64,000 bases of DNA from JAGORM01 sp964406795 (GCA_964406795.1 CAYOTA010000001.1:1-64000), one strand, 5' to 3'. Shown: positions 26,940-37,467, counted from the stretch's first letter. Translations and numbers: made by a program. Notes: generated by a model from the sequence alone, not told the origin.

Positions 26940-27689
26940 TCAAGTCTTTCTATTTTGAAGCTCCCAAAGCTTGGCATATGTTATAAACGCTGAGTATGAT
27001 TGATATATGGACTCAATTAAACCATATGTGCCGTTTTTATATCCCTTTTGAGTAACGTATGATTTCAAAAATTCAGTAATCATAACACGTGGAAAACGCC
27101 ACCACGTCATACGAGGATGATGTGCTTTTATTCGTAATTCTGCCTCATACTTAGACCACTTATTGGTTTTTATGATCATCTGCTGCATGTTTCTGTGAGT
27201 AAAGTGATTAATGGGGGCATTTATGCGTTCAAATTGACCATCTACCGTAGGTGATTCGTGCACTATGCCATACCACTCTTTTAGCTTTTTTTTATAAAAT
27301 AGCCTCTGTACAGAATCCGTTAATCCCCAATCTTTGCCAAAATAGAATGTTTTTCTTTTTATAAAGTATCCAGCAATATGAGATAGGGGATTATATGCGC
27401 TTATAGTACCCAATGCTTCTTTCTTAAACTCCTCTGTTAGTCGCTCATCAGCATCAAGATAAAATATAAAGTCTCCCTTTGCATACTTTGCTCCCAGGTT
27501 TCTTTGTTCAGCAAAAGAGGAAAGCTCATGTTCAAAAACCCGAGCTTTATACTTTTTAGCAATTGGTTGAGTCTTGTCTGTGGACTTTGAATCGATAATT
27601 ATAATTTCATCAGCAAATCCAGACAAGGACTTTAAAGAATCTTCCAAAACCTCTTCTTCGTTATATGTAATAATAATTGCTGAAATCAT
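26940..27689 (-). CDS. GT2 glycosyltransferase (KdtX/WaaE type)
   Basis: A 249-residue GT-A enzyme. I chose the ATG at 27689, which forms an ATGA overlap with the stop of the upstream YfhO-like gene; the longer version would start with GTG inside that gene. The core has AIIITYNEEEV, IIDSKSTDKT (31-40), FAEQRNLGAKYA and the metal motif YLDADERL (78-84). It then has the FYFGKDWG and HESPTVDG motifs of the WaaE branch. The C-terminal region is membrane-associated. Substrate unknown. Confidence 0.85.
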   Translation of the reverse strand: MISAIIITYNEEEVLEDSLKSLSGFADEIIIIDSKSTDKTQPIAKKYKARVFEHELSSFAEQRNLGAKYAKGDFIFYLDADERLTEEFKKEALGTISAYNPLSHIAGYFIKRKTFYFGKDWGLTDSVQRLFYKKKLKEWYGIVHESPTVDGQFERINAPINHFTHRNMQQMIIKTNKWSKYEAELRIKAHHPRMTWWRFPRVMITEFLKSYVTQKGYKNGTYGLIESIYQSYSAFITYAKLWELQNRKT

Positions 27690-30058
27690 TTTATTTTTTT
27701 CTTTTTGCGCAACAAGAAGCACAAAATCACTATTCCTACTATACCAATTATAGCAGCGTACACTCCATAGCGAAAACTAATAGGATCATAAATAAAAGTA
27801 ATTCTATTCGATTGGTCAGGAACAAACACGCCCCTAAATGCAAAATTTGTGCGATATATTTCTAATTCATATGGAATACCGTGCTCACCGTATACGTAAG
27901 CCTTCCAACCCGGATAGTAGACATCTGTTAAGACCAATAAAGATGCGCTATCCCGGCAAAAAACTGGAGGAACATTTGTCTGTATCTCAATTCTGTTTGG
28001 CGAGTATGACAAAATATTAGCGCTTCCAGACGCAAATTTTGTTGTATAAGTATGCTTTTTTTCAATAAATGCTGTGGTTTTTAGGTCTGTTTTTTTATCA
28101 AACATGACATTGAGAATCTTTTGTGGGTCAGACTCAATAATCACATTGTCTACCATAAATGCCCTGGGATAAGCGTTTGTGTTTTCTAAGATTTGATACT
28201 TCCCGTCATCAAACCGTAGCTTTACGGTTTTAGGGTCATATTGCCAAAAAGGAAACTCCCACACATTTTGCCCATCACTTACTTTATGTACAAAATACTT
28301 TATACCAAGCAAGTTAGCGGCTGGTAAAAGATTTTTTGAAGCAAGCGGTATGTCAACCCCTGACCTGGCTGAATCTTGAAGATTACCTGAATCAAGGGAC
28401 GCAATAAATTGTCCAAAGCGCCTTATGTAAACCGCATCATATCCTTCTAGCATAGGTAGACCATAATACACAGACCCTTCTGCACCAAAATTTGCAAATA
28501 CGCGATCATATCCGGATATTTTTTTAAATTCTTTTGTCACACCTACCTCAGGATACGCAAGAGAAATTGGCTCAAAAGGAATCCATTTATTCACAAAGCG
28601 AAGCATATCAAATGCAATAATGATGATAAGTAGTATTGGAAAAACAAACAATAGACGTTTTCTTAAAGTGACGTGAAAAAGCAATATTACCAAAAATGCA
28701 CCAAAAATAGTTGTTGGGAGACGAAGGTTAGATTTAGCAATACTAATTTTTTCAGAATCAAGCACAAAACCTCCTAAAAGCGCTCCCCACAACAAAGCAA
28801 AAATTCCAATAAAAATGAACATCTCTGTATATATTCTTTTTTTATTTTTATGTAAAAGATCTTTTAGTAAAAAGTCATACCCAAAACCTGCAAGTACTGC
28901 CAGAGAAAATGATGTGAGTATAATAATCCTACTTAAAGCGCTTGTGGATAAGACAGGAATTTTACTAGCTACTAATAAATCGAGTAATGGAGATTGAAAA
29001 GCACATAGAAGTGTTATGATTGCGGCCAACGAGAAAAACAAAATATACTTTTTCTTTATATAAAACATAGAATAAAATCCCAAGAATAAAGGCACTAGTC
29101 CTATGTATAAATTCCACTCTGCATAATGACCAAACCACGCATTTCTGGTAACAGGGTTCCCATAAAAATCTGGAGCAATGCCTGTCACAATATATGCCCA
29201 CGGAATAACTTCAATTTTTTGAAAGAGAGTACTTCTAAAACTTTGAAGATATAACTCTACTGATGGGAATAATTGAGGTGCACATAAAAGTAAACCGCAA
29301 AAAATAGTAAACGAAAGCTGAACAAAACATAATATTTTCTTTGTCGATACACATTTATATATACTGTATGCAAAAATGAAAATCAGAAAATACAAACTCA
29401 TTTGAAAATGCCCGCTAAAGAAAGATAATGGAATTGTTGCAGCCACAAGAATTAAATACCGAACGCCTCTATTTTCAAAATATTTTTCAATTGCATATAA
29501 CGTAAGTGGTATATACAAAATTGCGTAGGCGAGTGTACCATATGCCATCCATGACGTAATAAATCCACAAAACATAAATGATAAAGATGAAATAATTGAA
29601 CCTACTTTACCTACTTTTACTGACCGCATATAAAAATACATAAATAAACCTGCAAAAAGCGGTTGAAGGAGAATTAACATGCTCCACCAATTAATGAACG
29701 GGAATATAAAAAACCCAATATTAAGAGGAGATAATACTGCCGATTGGTAATTTGCTAAATGGGGAGTACCGCCAAAACTATAAGGATTCCATAGGGGAAT
29801 TATTAAGTTCTTCCATGATTCAATACTAAAATATCTCCACGGATATATTTGACCAATGATATCAGGCATCGACTCATTTTTGACAGGCGTAAAAAGCTCA
29901 GGATACGCACTCCATGGAGCAAAAAATGCTACTTGATAGTCTGATGGGAAAGGAATTAGCCCAAGTAAAAATGCAGGAAAAGCAAATAGCAGCCACACGG
30001 TAAAAATGACTACTCCAGGAAAAAACCTGGTTGTATGAATTTTTTTTATTTTCTCCAT
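27686..30058 (-). CDS. YfhO-like membrane glycosyltransferase
   Basis: A 790-residue YfhO paralog started at the ATG at 30058; the longer frame needs a GTG at 30100 inside the upstream gene. It has the first-loop acid in IPFPSDYQVAFFAPW (D40), the QIYPWRYFSIES block and the PLWNPYSFGGTPHLANYQSA signature near 88-107. This is followed by about 12 membrane helices. The C-terminal soluble domain has VYYPGWKAYV, then a final helix and a lysine tail. It should transfer a lipid-linked sugar to a surface polymer. It overlaps the upstream PTPS-related gene by 13 bp, and the downstream GT2 start is ATGA coupled. Confidence 0.82.
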   Translation of the reverse strand: MEKIKKIHTTRFFPGVVIFTVWLLFAFPAFLLGLIPFPSDYQVAFFAPWSAYPELFTPVKNESMPDIIGQIYPWRYFSIESWKNLIIPLWNPYSFGGTPHLANYQSAVLSPLNIGFFIFPFINWWSMLILLQPLFAGLFMYFYMRSVKVGKVGSIISSLSFMFCGFITSWMAYGTLAYAILYIPLTLYAIEKYFENRGVRYLILVAATIPLSFFSGHFQMSLYFLIFIFAYSIYKCVSTKKILCFVQLSFTIFCGLLLCAPQLFPSVELYLQSFRSTLFQKIEVIPWAYIVTGIAPDFYGNPVTRNAWFGHYAEWNLYIGLVPLFLGFYSMFYIKKKYILFFSLAAIITLLCAFQSPLLDLLVASKIPVLSTSALSRIIILTSFSLAVLAGFGYDFLLKDLLHKNKKRIYTEMFIFIGIFALLWGALLGGFVLDSEKISIAKSNLRLPTTIFGAFLVILLFHVTLRKRLLFVFPILLIIIIAFDMLRFVNKWIPFEPISLAYPEVGVTKEFKKISGYDRVFANFGAEGSVYYGLPMLEGYDAVYIRRFGQFIASLDSGNLQDSARSGVDIPLASKNLLPAANLLGIKYFVHKVSDGQNVWEFPFWQYDPKTVKLRFDDGKYQILENTNAYPRAFMVDNVIIESDPQKILNVMFDKKTDLKTTAFIEKKHTYTTKFASGSANILSYSPNRIEIQTNVPPVFCRDSASLLVLTDVYYPGWKAYVYGEHGIPYELEIYRTNFAFRGVFVPDQSNRITFIYDPISFRYGVYAAIIGIVGIVILCFLLRKKKKIK

Positions 30059-31698
30059 TTTATTAAAATTATAATAATTGAATATACTAGCAACACACAC
30101 AAAGACACAATACTTATAGTATTTGAAAGCATACGTAATTTCGTGTCTTCAAATTTTAGGTCAATTTTATTTTTTCCTTGAGAAAGATAATAGGTAATAA
30201 GTCCACGATTTGCCTGGTCTTGAAACTCAATAGGAGTTTCTTTTCCGTTTACATACACCTTCCAGTTAGGAAAATATAATGTGTTTTCGCGTATACGTGC
30301 TTTTGGCGATTCAACTATAACATTGTATGATTTGTGATCAGTGCCATTTGATATATACTGAATTTTTCCGTTCCCATCAATTACTTCAACTGGTGCCTTG
30401 GCTGGTCTCTCCATGAATCTAACTGACCAAATTGGCGCACTCTCACCAGTGTCTGTTGTTCCCCTGTACATAGTTGTAAAGAATGTCTCTGGTTTTAAAA
30501 GATATCCATTTACTTGAGTGTAGTAAGGTATATAAAGCAGCATAGCAAGCAAACATATACCTACGCAGAATATATTAAGATTCCTTTTATTTTTAATATA
30601 TAAGGCAGGTAATGAAGCAAGAAACGCTGACAAGAAAACAGCAACTGATAAAAATCTCCACGGGAACTGAAACTTCTGAAGTATTGATAGTTCATTCCAG
30701 ATATAATTAGAAGCTTCAAGCATCATAAAAAGTGTTCCTGCAAGAGAGATAAAAAATAAAATCGCTGTAAAACGAATGACACCTTTTGCACGACGAACAT
30801 AAAAAAGAGCCAATAACATACCTACTAGCTGCACTATCCCAATCTGTTTTGATAATAGATCTGTACCACCAAAGCTCCATCCTAAACTCACATAATCTTT
30901 CAACTCAACAAACCTGTCTTTATATTCTCCACTCCCTGTGACAATATCCCGAAGTGTGTATTTACCTTCTAAAAAAGCCGGCAATAAAAAGAACGATGAA
31001 AGACCAAGCCCGATTCCAATAAAGAAAATGTAATTAATACCCAACAAAACCTTTTTTTTTGTAAAGTATATATGAATTGCAACATATGCTAATATTAACG
31101 GCAAAAACATTATGCTTATGGCATTATGAGACAATATGAGGCCCGCTATAGAAAAAGAAAGCAGTACAGAAAAAAGGCTATTATTTTTCGCATTCGCTAT
31201 TTTATATATAGAATAAAACACAAGCGGAACAAAAATAAATGCTGCATGCTCTCCTATGGCACCTCTGACATACAGGTCAACAAACCTGTATGGAGCATAC
31301 ATATACAGCACGCCCGCAACTATGGCACATTTTTCTCCGCATAAATTTCTAACCCAGAGATACATAAATACTCCGCTTAAAATAAAAGATAATCCAAATA
31401 CCATCTTCACTGAATCAACGAAAGAAAAACCGAAAACATGAATAAGGGATGCAAGGTAGGAAGGAAACGGATACAGAAACATAAGAATTGGATGACCATA
31501 ACCCCAATTTAAATTAGCGGCCCATCGTGGAACTAGATTTCCTTCAGAAAGACTAGCGTAAAAATTGGCTATACGAGCCACATGATCCTGTCCATCATGT
31601 GTCATAGGAAGCCCGCTATGCAAAAGAGGGAAAAGAGGAATAAGTCCTAGAATGATGATTAAAATAAATCCAAAATAACGTTTTATAAATTGATTCAT
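30046..31698 (-). CDS. PTPS-related GT-C-like membrane protein
   Basis: A 550-residue polytopic protein of the PF10131-like family. The first-loop motif is MTHDGQDHVARI (H34-D35), followed by WGYGHPILMFLYPFP (65-79) and the YAPYRFVDLYVRGAIGEH block, which is a hallmark of the family. The C-terminal domain, with NWKVYVNGKETP, lies before the last helix. It ends 1 bp from the GT2 gene upstream. The variant ILMFLY replaces the usual LFNFYP-like string. Sugar transfer on the outer face is the most likely role, but this family has little direct biochemistry that I know of. Confidence 0.75.
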   Translation of the reverse strand: MNQFIKRYFGFILIIILGLIPLFPLLHSGLPMTHDGQDHVARIANFYASLSEGNLVPRWAANLNWGYGHPILMFLYPFPSYLASLIHVFGFSFVDSVKMVFGLSFILSGVFMYLWVRNLCGEKCAIVAGVLYMYAPYRFVDLYVRGAIGEHAAFIFVPLVFYSIYKIANAKNNSLFSVLLSFSIAGLILSHNAISIMFLPLILAYVAIHIYFTKKKVLLGINYIFFIGIGLGLSSFFLLPAFLEGKYTLRDIVTGSGEYKDRFVELKDYVSLGWSFGGTDLLSKQIGIVQLVGMLLALFYVRRAKGVIRFTAILFFISLAGTLFMMLEASNYIWNELSILQKFQFPWRFLSVAVFLSAFLASLPALYIKNKRNLNIFCVGICLLAMLLYIPYYTQVNGYLLKPETFFTTMYRGTTDTGESAPIWSVRFMERPAKAPVEVIDGNGKIQYISNGTDHKSYNVIVESPKARIRENTLYFPNWKVYVNGKETPIEFQDQANRGLITYYLSQGKNKIDLKFEDTKLRMLSNTISIVSLCVLLVYSIIIILIKWRK

Positions 31699-31699
31699 A

Positions 31700-32617
31700 T
31701 TATAGGAGAGGATATGTACCTTTTCCTAATCTGCGAAAATAGTAATCTAATACACCTTTTTTTTGCCATTTCCTTCCTCTTACTAAAAATCTCATGCTCT
31801 CTCGAAATAGAGCAATTCTTGTCCTGAAGGAAGCATATTTCATGCCAAAAAGGAGCCTATTACGCGTAATGTAATAATCATGAAGCGGAGAACCCGATCC
31901 ACCTGTAGACCCCGCATTCTTATGATAAATAATAGATTTTGGAGCCAGAATTAACTTAAACTTTTGCTCGTGCATTCTCATTACTAAATCAGCATCTTCA
32001 TAGTATAGAAAGTATTCATCATGAAACCCTTTTATTTTTTCAAAAACTTCCCGTGTCGCAATAAAGCATGCTCCAGTTATAAAGTCTATATCGACTTGCT
32101 TGTCATACTGTCCACGGTCAACCTCATCCACTCCCCTATGATGACCTATTATATTTGCCCAGTCCATCTCTGCCCCCGCAAACCAAAAGACCTTTCCTAA
32201 GTCTTCCTTTTTGTACCTGTCCTTATGAAATTCATATCCTTTTTCAAAATATATTTTTGGGCATGCCACATCTGCTTTGTGATCCCTCAGGGCTTCTATG
32301 AGATTTAGTATAAATGACCGATTAAGCACAGTATCATTATTTAAAACAATAATATATGCTGCGCCATTTTTCAGTGCGTATTCTATACCAGTATTATTTC
32401 CGCCTGAATAACCAGTATTAACTTTATTCTCCAATAAAATAACATCCGGAAATTCTTTCTTAAACAATTCGATAGAATTGTCATGCGACGCATTATCAAC
32501 TATTACGGGTACTACTTCACATCCTTGGGGTGTGCGCACTTTTTTGAGTGAATTGATGCATTCAAAAGTGTTTTTAGCACCATTAAAGTTAAGAACTATT
32601 ACAAAGATTTTTTTCAC
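31700..32617 (-). CDS. GT2 glycosyltransferase (rhamnosyltransferase-like)
   Basis: A 305-residue GT-A enzyme. It uses a GTG start that overlaps the upstream stop as GTGA. Core motifs are VIVLNFNGAKNT, IVDNASHDN (39-47), NTGYSGGNNTGI (67-78) and VLNNDT (91-96), with the acceptor region FITGACFIATREVF and YYEDADLVMRM. This is the WbbL/rhamnosyltransferase layout. There are no membrane segments. It should add one sugar residue to a growing lipid-linked chain. Confidence 0.87.
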   Translation of the reverse strand: MKKIFVIVLNFNGAKNTFECINSLKKVRTPQGCEVVPVIVDNASHDNSIELFKKEFPDVILLENKVNTGYSGGNNTGIEYALKNGAAYIIVLNNDTVLNRSFILNLIEALRDHKADVACPKIYFEKGYEFHKDRYKKEDLGKVFWFAGAEMDWANIIGHHRGVDEVDRGQYDKQVDIDFITGACFIATREVFEKIKGFHDEYFLYYEDADLVMRMHEQKFKLILAPKSIIYHKNAGSTGGSGSPLHDYYITRNRLLFGMKYASFRTRIALFRESMRFLVRGRKWQKKGVLDYYFRRLGKGTYPLL

Positions 32618-33525
32618 AGATTATTTGTTTTTTTAGAGATCATATATAGCAACTTTTTAAATGGGTTTCGTGCTTCATGCTGTAAAGCTGTAAATAGCCA
32701 AAACTTACCTTGATTTTCTATACACATCATCTCCGCTGAAATCCCTTTGAGTAGTTCCTTTTCAGACTTTTCATAAAAACCTTGCTTTTCCCATACTTTG
32801 GCAAACAAAAGAAACATATAAAAAGCCTGAAGTGTGGAAAGTACTAAACCATGCAACCCATCCCGATATCCTTTTTGAAGAAAAAAAGTTTTAAAAAAAT
32901 CAGAAAATGGAAGCTGGACTGCGTCAATCCACATAAATTTTTTTCCTGATTTTATTATTTCTTCTACTTCTACATCCGTATAGATATTGTTCATTCGGTT
33001 AACATATTGAGAAATGCTAGTGTAACTGTGATGCACCATAGGTTCTGATAAATGTCTTATTTCTCCTGAAACGCTAATTGGAACATGCACTGTTGCCTTT
33101 AAAAATTTTCCCTTGCCTTTTTTAAACAATCTTAACTGATAGTCTGGCCACCACAATGAATGTCTAATCCATTTATTAAATATGATATTTTTACGAGGGA
33201 TCAAAAATCCTGAAACCTTAGGATGTTTTTCAATTTCATGCTTAATTTCCGTTATGAGTTTTGGTGTCAATCTCTCATCTGCATCTAGTGATAGTATCCA
33301 CTCATTTGACGCTTTTTCAAAACCATAATTTTTCTGCAGATCTATTTTTTGAGGATCATTGGCTTGCTTAAAAACCTTAACTCCCATTTTTTTGGCAATT
33401 TCTCCAGTTTTATCTGTTGAGGAGTTATCCACTACTATAATTTCAGAGGCAAAGTCTTGTAGGCTTTCAAGACACTCTTTAATATTTTTTTCTTCGTTAT
33501 ATGCTGAGATTACTATACTTACCAT
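32614..33525 (-). CDS. GT2 glycosyltransferase (KdtX/WaaE type)
   Basis: A 303-residue GT-A enzyme started at the ATG at 33525, 1 bp after the flippase stop; the extra upstream codons lie inside that gene. Core motifs are IVISAYNEEKNI, VVDNSSTDKT (31-40), QKNYGFEKA and SLDADERL (79-86). It also has the WWPDYQLRLFKKG block of the WaaE branch. The C-terminus continues with an amphipathic, membrane-associated region (DAVQLPFSDFFKTFFLQKGYRDG) shared with the paralog at 26.9 kb. Substrate unknown. Confidence 0.86.
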   Translation of the reverse strand: MVSIVISAYNEEKNIKECLESLQDFASEIIVVDNSSTDKTGEIAKKMGVKVFKQANDPQKIDLQKNYGFEKASNEWILSLDADERLTPKLITEIKHEIEKHPKVSGFLIPRKNIIFNKWIRHSLWWPDYQLRLFKKGKGKFLKATVHVPISVSGEIRHLSEPMVHHSYTSISQYVNRMNNIYTDVEVEEIIKSGKKFMWIDAVQLPFSDFFKTFFLQKGYRDGLHGLVLSTLQAFYMFLLFAKVWEKQGFYEKSEKELLKGISAEMMCIENQGKFWLFTALQHEARNPFKKLLYMISKKTNNL

Positions 33526-33526
33526 A

Positions 33527-35002
33527 TTACTTTTCCCTTCTAATGCTTGATAATAGAAAGCTTGCAGTTTTATGAATTTCTGAACGCGCAAGAACATAAA
33601 GCATAACAAAATATACTAGCGTTGAAAAGATAACCTCAAATATAAAAAACAGTAATGTTGTGGAAAACCCTTGTATCAAAAACACACTAGCTCCCATGAC
33701 AATTGATGCGAACACCGCCGGATATACTGGTTTTATAACTGAAAAATTTACTGACTTTCTGGCTACGAAAAACACCAATACGGATGATAGAGAAATAAGA
33801 AGTGACGCAAAACCTACACCATTATACCCATACCAAAAAATAAATAGCGGAGTGATTGTCCATGTTAAAATCGTCCACATTACCATAAAATAAAGAGTTA
33901 TTCTTACTTTCCCAATAGCATTTAATATATTTGTAAGTGGTGTTGAGAGTGATGACAAAACCGTACTTGCCGCAAAGAACATTAAAAGCATAATTGCCGG
34001 CTCCCATTTTTGATATCGCGGAATAAATGAAACTAAAGGTGGAGCAAAAAATATGATTCCTACTACTGTTGGAAAGATGCAAACAGAAATCAAAAAAAGT
34101 GTTTTTTCTATCGCTTTTTTTAACCCTTCTTTATCATGTTGCAGTCTACTAAATGATGGAAATGTGATTTTAATAACATTATCCATAAATAGTCGCATGG
34201 GAAGAAATGCCCACTTTTGTCCAAAACCTATATACCCTACTTGGGCTAGGGGTAATACCTTTGCCAAATACACATTAAAAAGGTCATCTTTTACTAAGGC
34301 TAGCAAACTATTTGCTTGAAATGGTACGCCAAAGGATAAGAGTCTTTTTAAAGTTGGAGTGTGCAAAGCTAAACCGATTGGCCATCTTTGAATCCAATAT
34401 ATAACAATAAGCCCAAGTATGCTTCTTGCCAATACTGCAATTGTAAAACTATATATCCCAAACCCTGATATTGCAAATACGATAAGACACACGTTATATG
34501 CCAGGTTCTCAACGATTTGTGGCACAACTAACTTATGGAAATTTAAGCTTCTCTCAAGTAAAACCGTTGGGATAGTTTTTAGTGATGACGCAACAAACGA
34601 AAAAAGAAGCGCGTATAAAAGCACAAGACCAGCACTATCTATTTTATAAAAATTTGCAATTTGTGAAGCAAAAATTGTAACGGGAATTGTAACAGCTAAA
34701 ACAAGTATTTGTTGTATTGTAAAAGTACTTCTGAGCTCAAGAGTAGTCGGTTCTTCTTTTTTTTGAATTAAACTTGCGGCCAAACCTATATCTTGGAAGT
34801 AATTAAGAAATACAACAACTGCGGATACGACAAAGAACACCCCAAAAGCTTCAGGACTCAAATAAAGCGTTAAAACAAAGCTGGCAATTACGGAAATTAT
34901 TTGTATTATAAATGTACGGGAAACAAGCGCGAATAATCCTTTTACAGATTTTCGGGCAATCTCTTCAAATTGAGGAAGTGGTACTATGTCAGCATCTTGC
35001 AT
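33527..35002 (-). CDS. Polysaccharide flippase, Wzx-like (second copy)
   Basis: A 491-residue polytopic protein with about 14 helices. It has the family start GLFALVSRTFIIQIISVIAS and LYLSPEAFGVFFVVSAV, followed by QDIGLAASLIQKKE. These match the lipopolysaccharide biosynthesis branch (Polysacc_synt_3) of oligosaccharide flippases. It is longer than the 417-residue flippase at 3.4 kb and only distantly similar. Together they suggest two export routes or two lipid-linked glycans. It lies between a GT2 of the DPM1 type and a GT2 of the WaaE type. Confidence 0.85.
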   Translation of the reverse strand: MQDADIVPLPQFEEIARKSVKGLFALVSRTFIIQIISVIASFVLTLYLSPEAFGVFFVVSAVVVFLNYFQDIGLAASLIQKKEEPTTLELRSTFTIQQILVLAVTIPVTIFASQIANFYKIDSAGLVLLYALLFSFVASSLKTIPTVLLERSLNFHKLVVPQIVENLAYNVCLIVFAISGFGIYSFTIAVLARSILGLIVIYWIQRWPIGLALHTPTLKRLLSFGVPFQANSLLALVKDDLFNVYLAKVLPLAQVGYIGFGQKWAFLPMRLFMDNVIKITFPSFSRLQHDKEGLKKAIEKTLFLISVCIFPTVVGIIFFAPPLVSFIPRYQKWEPAIMLLMFFAASTVLSSLSTPLTNILNAIGKVRITLYFMVMWTILTWTITPLFIFWYGYNGVGFASLLISLSSVLVFFVARKSVNFSVIKPVYPAVFASIVMGASVFLIQGFSTTLLFFIFEVIFSTLVYFVMLYVLARSEIHKTASFLLSSIRREK

Positions 35003-35012
35003 GAAAATAAAT

Positions 35013-35723
35013 TTAGAATCTGGAATTCTTGATATCAGACCACAATATAAAACTTTCTAAAATAGCTCGTATGACTACTCCCACGTTTGCTCCACTCTGC
35101 TCACCGTACTTTCTTGGAAAATGAGAAACTTCAACTTGAGTAATCTTTAATTTTTTTCTGGTGGCTTTTGCTAATATTTCTGTTGTGATCATTGCGCCTT
35201 CAGAACGAAGTGGTCCAATCTTTTCCAATGCCTCTTTTTTAAACATTTTAAACCCACAATCAATATCTTTAAAATGAAACCTAAAAAATATATAGTCCCA
35301 AATTTTAAGCATATACATTAAGACATGTCTTGCAAATTTATCTTGACGTTTCTTTCTATAGCCAATTACAATATCTGAGCCGTCAATTTTTTCAATAAAT
35401 TTATGTACTTCAGAAAAATCGAATTGAGCATCTCCGTCAACAAACACAATGGTGTCATACTGAGAATGTGTAAACCCCTCACGAAGAGCCGATCCATACC
35501 CTCTATTAGGGGTGTGAGTTATAACTTTTAAGTTCTTGTGTTTCTTTTCAAGTCTTTGTGCTTCTTTAAGAGTTCCGTCCGAAGATCCGTCGTCCACCAT
35601 TAATATTTCCCATTTGTCAGCGACTTGCTGGGCTATTGGAATGGCCAAGGTTACAACTTTTTCTATATTCTTTTCTTCATTCCAGAATGGGAAAAATATA
35701 GACAATTCTTTTATTTTTTTCAT
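35013..35723 (-). CDS. GT2 polyprenyl-phosphate sugar synthase (DPM1 type)
   Basis: A 236-residue GT-A enzyme with LSIFFPFWNEEKNI, MVDDGSSDGT (42-51), NRGYGSAL (73-80) and the metal motif FVDGDAQFDFSEV (94-106). The IDCGFKMFKKEAL segment and ISTEI-type tail match the DPM1/GtrB group, and no membrane helix follows. It would charge polyprenyl phosphate with a single sugar. It sits 5 bp downstream of two PTPS-related genes, so it may feed those transferases. Three DPM1-type enzymes with a canonical metal motif occur in the locus, each next to GT-C genes. Confidence 0.86.
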   Translation of the reverse strand: MKKIKELSIFFPFWNEEKNIEKVVTLAIPIAQQVADKWEILMVDDGSSDGTLKEAQRLEKKHKNLKVITHTPNRGYGSALREGFTHSQYDTIVFVDGDAQFDFSEVHKFIEKIDGSDIVIGYRKKRQDKFARHVLMYMLKIWDYIFFRFHFKDIDCGFKMFKKEALEKIGPLRSEGAMITTEILAKATRKKLKITQVEVSHFPRKYGEQSGANVGVVIRAILESFILWSDIKNSRF

Positions 35724-35728
35724 ATAGA

Positions 35729-37447
35729 TTATTTTTTACGATTATAGTGTTTCTTAAGCGTTAAAAAAGATAGTATTCCTACTAGTATTATACTAATTCC
35801 AGTAATAATATTCCCAACTAATCTTACAGGAGTGTCGTTGAATTTGGCTTCAATTTCGTGCTTACCTACTGGAAGCGACACCTGGATCAATTTTAACTTG
35901 TTAGAATCAGAATATTCAATATCAAGCGAATTTAATGTAACATTCCACCCGGGAAAGGAGAATGTATTGATTTGGAGTATGCCAGGTTCTAGCACCTTGA
36001 TGTCAAGTTTTTTATATTGTGGCTTATCAGTTATAACTTTAATATCCATACTTCCGCTTATTACCTGCGCTGTTCTGGATGCTATCTCATGTTTATCAAT
36101 GTCTATTTTGGTTGTACCAATATCTGATTTCCGAGTCTGTATTCCTTTAGGTACGTATTCATATGCTAAGGAACTTGTTTCCCATCTGATTTTTTCATTG
36201 TTAGTATAAAAATTATCATTTACGTTTACAAAACGTTCAGGAGTAAATTTCCCAATACTAAGATACATTATTAGTCCTGCAAGAAGAATAGATACTGCAA
36301 CTCTTATGTATATATTGGAAATAAAACTCACTACGGCACCTGTTAAAAATGCGGAAACAAAAGATGAAATGAGTAAAAATCTCCAAGGAAATTGTATATA
36401 CCATAGAGGTGTAATTACATCCCACAAAGGCTTTGAAAATTTTATCATTAAAAAGATACATCCTGCAAGAAAAATAGAAAAAATAATAATTGGAAATAAC
36501 TTTGCATCCTTCTTTCGTTTGAAAAACCATACAAGCGCTAAGACAAATGAAATGAATGATGCAACTAATTGCACTTTTCCAATTTCAAAGGATATACCGT
36601 CAAAACATCCCTGAATAGAACCACCATATCCCCAAGGTGAATCCCACAATTGGTACGTGCAGACAAAATGCAAACTATAATTTGCCAGCTCTGAAGTTAA
36701 AATATTAATAAGTGTATGTTCTCTTTCAATATATGAAGGGAGCCAAAAATAAGCTGTAAGACCAAAACCTAAGATCAGAGCACCTAGGCTATTTTTTAAG
36801 AATTGTTGCTTATGCTTTGAGATATAGAAGAGGTAAAGTATCCATGCGAACAAAAACGGCAATGTCATTATGGCTATTAAATTATGACTTAAAATAAGGG
36901 CACCCAAAGCCACTGCACTAATAAAAATATACGTCCAATTATTGGTTTTGTAGATTTTATATGTTGACCAAAATAATAATGGGATAAATGGAAACGTAGC
37001 AGCTTCGGCAAATGCTCCTCTGGCGTAGATATCTACTGCTCTATATGAAGCGTAGGTGTATGCAACTGAAGACAGTAACCCTCCCAATCTTCCGATGAAT
37101 TGCTTGGAAAAAAGATACACGAAATAAGCTGATGAAGCAAAAACAGTTGCAAGCATTAATTTTGTTGAAACTATATAGCCAAATCCTAAAAGGTGAAAAA
37201 ATTCTCCCATATAATATGCAAATGGTGGATAAAAATTGAAAAATGGATATCCATACCCAAATCCTAGGTTTGGAACTATTCTAGGGGGAATATGAAATGA
37301 AATGAGTGAGGCATGCAAATCAAAAAGTCTTCCTATCTGCTCGTCATCATGCATAACATAAAATCCAGGATTAAATAATGGCAAAATTGCCGGAATGATA
37401 GACAAGATAATAACTAAAAATGGTGTAAACTTTAACATTTTTTTCAT
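35729..37447 (-). CDS. PTPS-related GT-C-like membrane protein
   Basis: A 572-residue polytopic protein. The first loop has VMHDDEQIGRLFD (H33-D34-D35), with two adjacent acids where its paralogs have DG. It then has GYGYPFFNFYPPFAYY (64-79), a textbook match to the PF10131-like family, and the YASYRAVDIYARGAF block. The C-terminal soluble domain contains FPGWNVTLN. It lies 20 bp downstream of another paralog and 5 bp upstream of a DPM1-type gene. A lipid-linked sugar transferase is inferred. Confidence 0.77.
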   Translation of the reverse strand: MKKMLKFTPFLVIILSIIPAILPLFNPGFYVMHDDEQIGRLFDLHASLISFHIPPRIVPNLGFGYGYPFFNFYPPFAYYMGEFFHLLGFGYIVSTKLMLATVFASSAYFVYLFSKQFIGRLGGLLSSVAYTYASYRAVDIYARGAFAEAATFPFIPLLFWSTYKIYKTNNWTYIFISAVALGALILSHNLIAIMTLPFLFAWILYLFYISKHKQQFLKNSLGALILGFGLTAYFWLPSYIEREHTLINILTSELANYSLHFVCTYQLWDSPWGYGGSIQGCFDGISFEIGKVQLVASFISFVLALVWFFKRKKDAKLFPIIIFSIFLAGCIFLMIKFSKPLWDVITPLWYIQFPWRFLLISSFVSAFLTGAVVSFISNIYIRVAVSILLAGLIMYLSIGKFTPERFVNVNDNFYTNNEKIRWETSSLAYEYVPKGIQTRKSDIGTTKIDIDKHEIASRTAQVISGSMDIKVITDKPQYKKLDIKVLEPGILQINTFSFPGWNVTLNSLDIEYSDSNKLKLIQVSLPVGKHEIEAKFNDTPVRLVGNIITGISIILVGILSFLTLKKHYNRKK

Positions 37448-37467
37448 ATAATATTTTACTAGTTGCG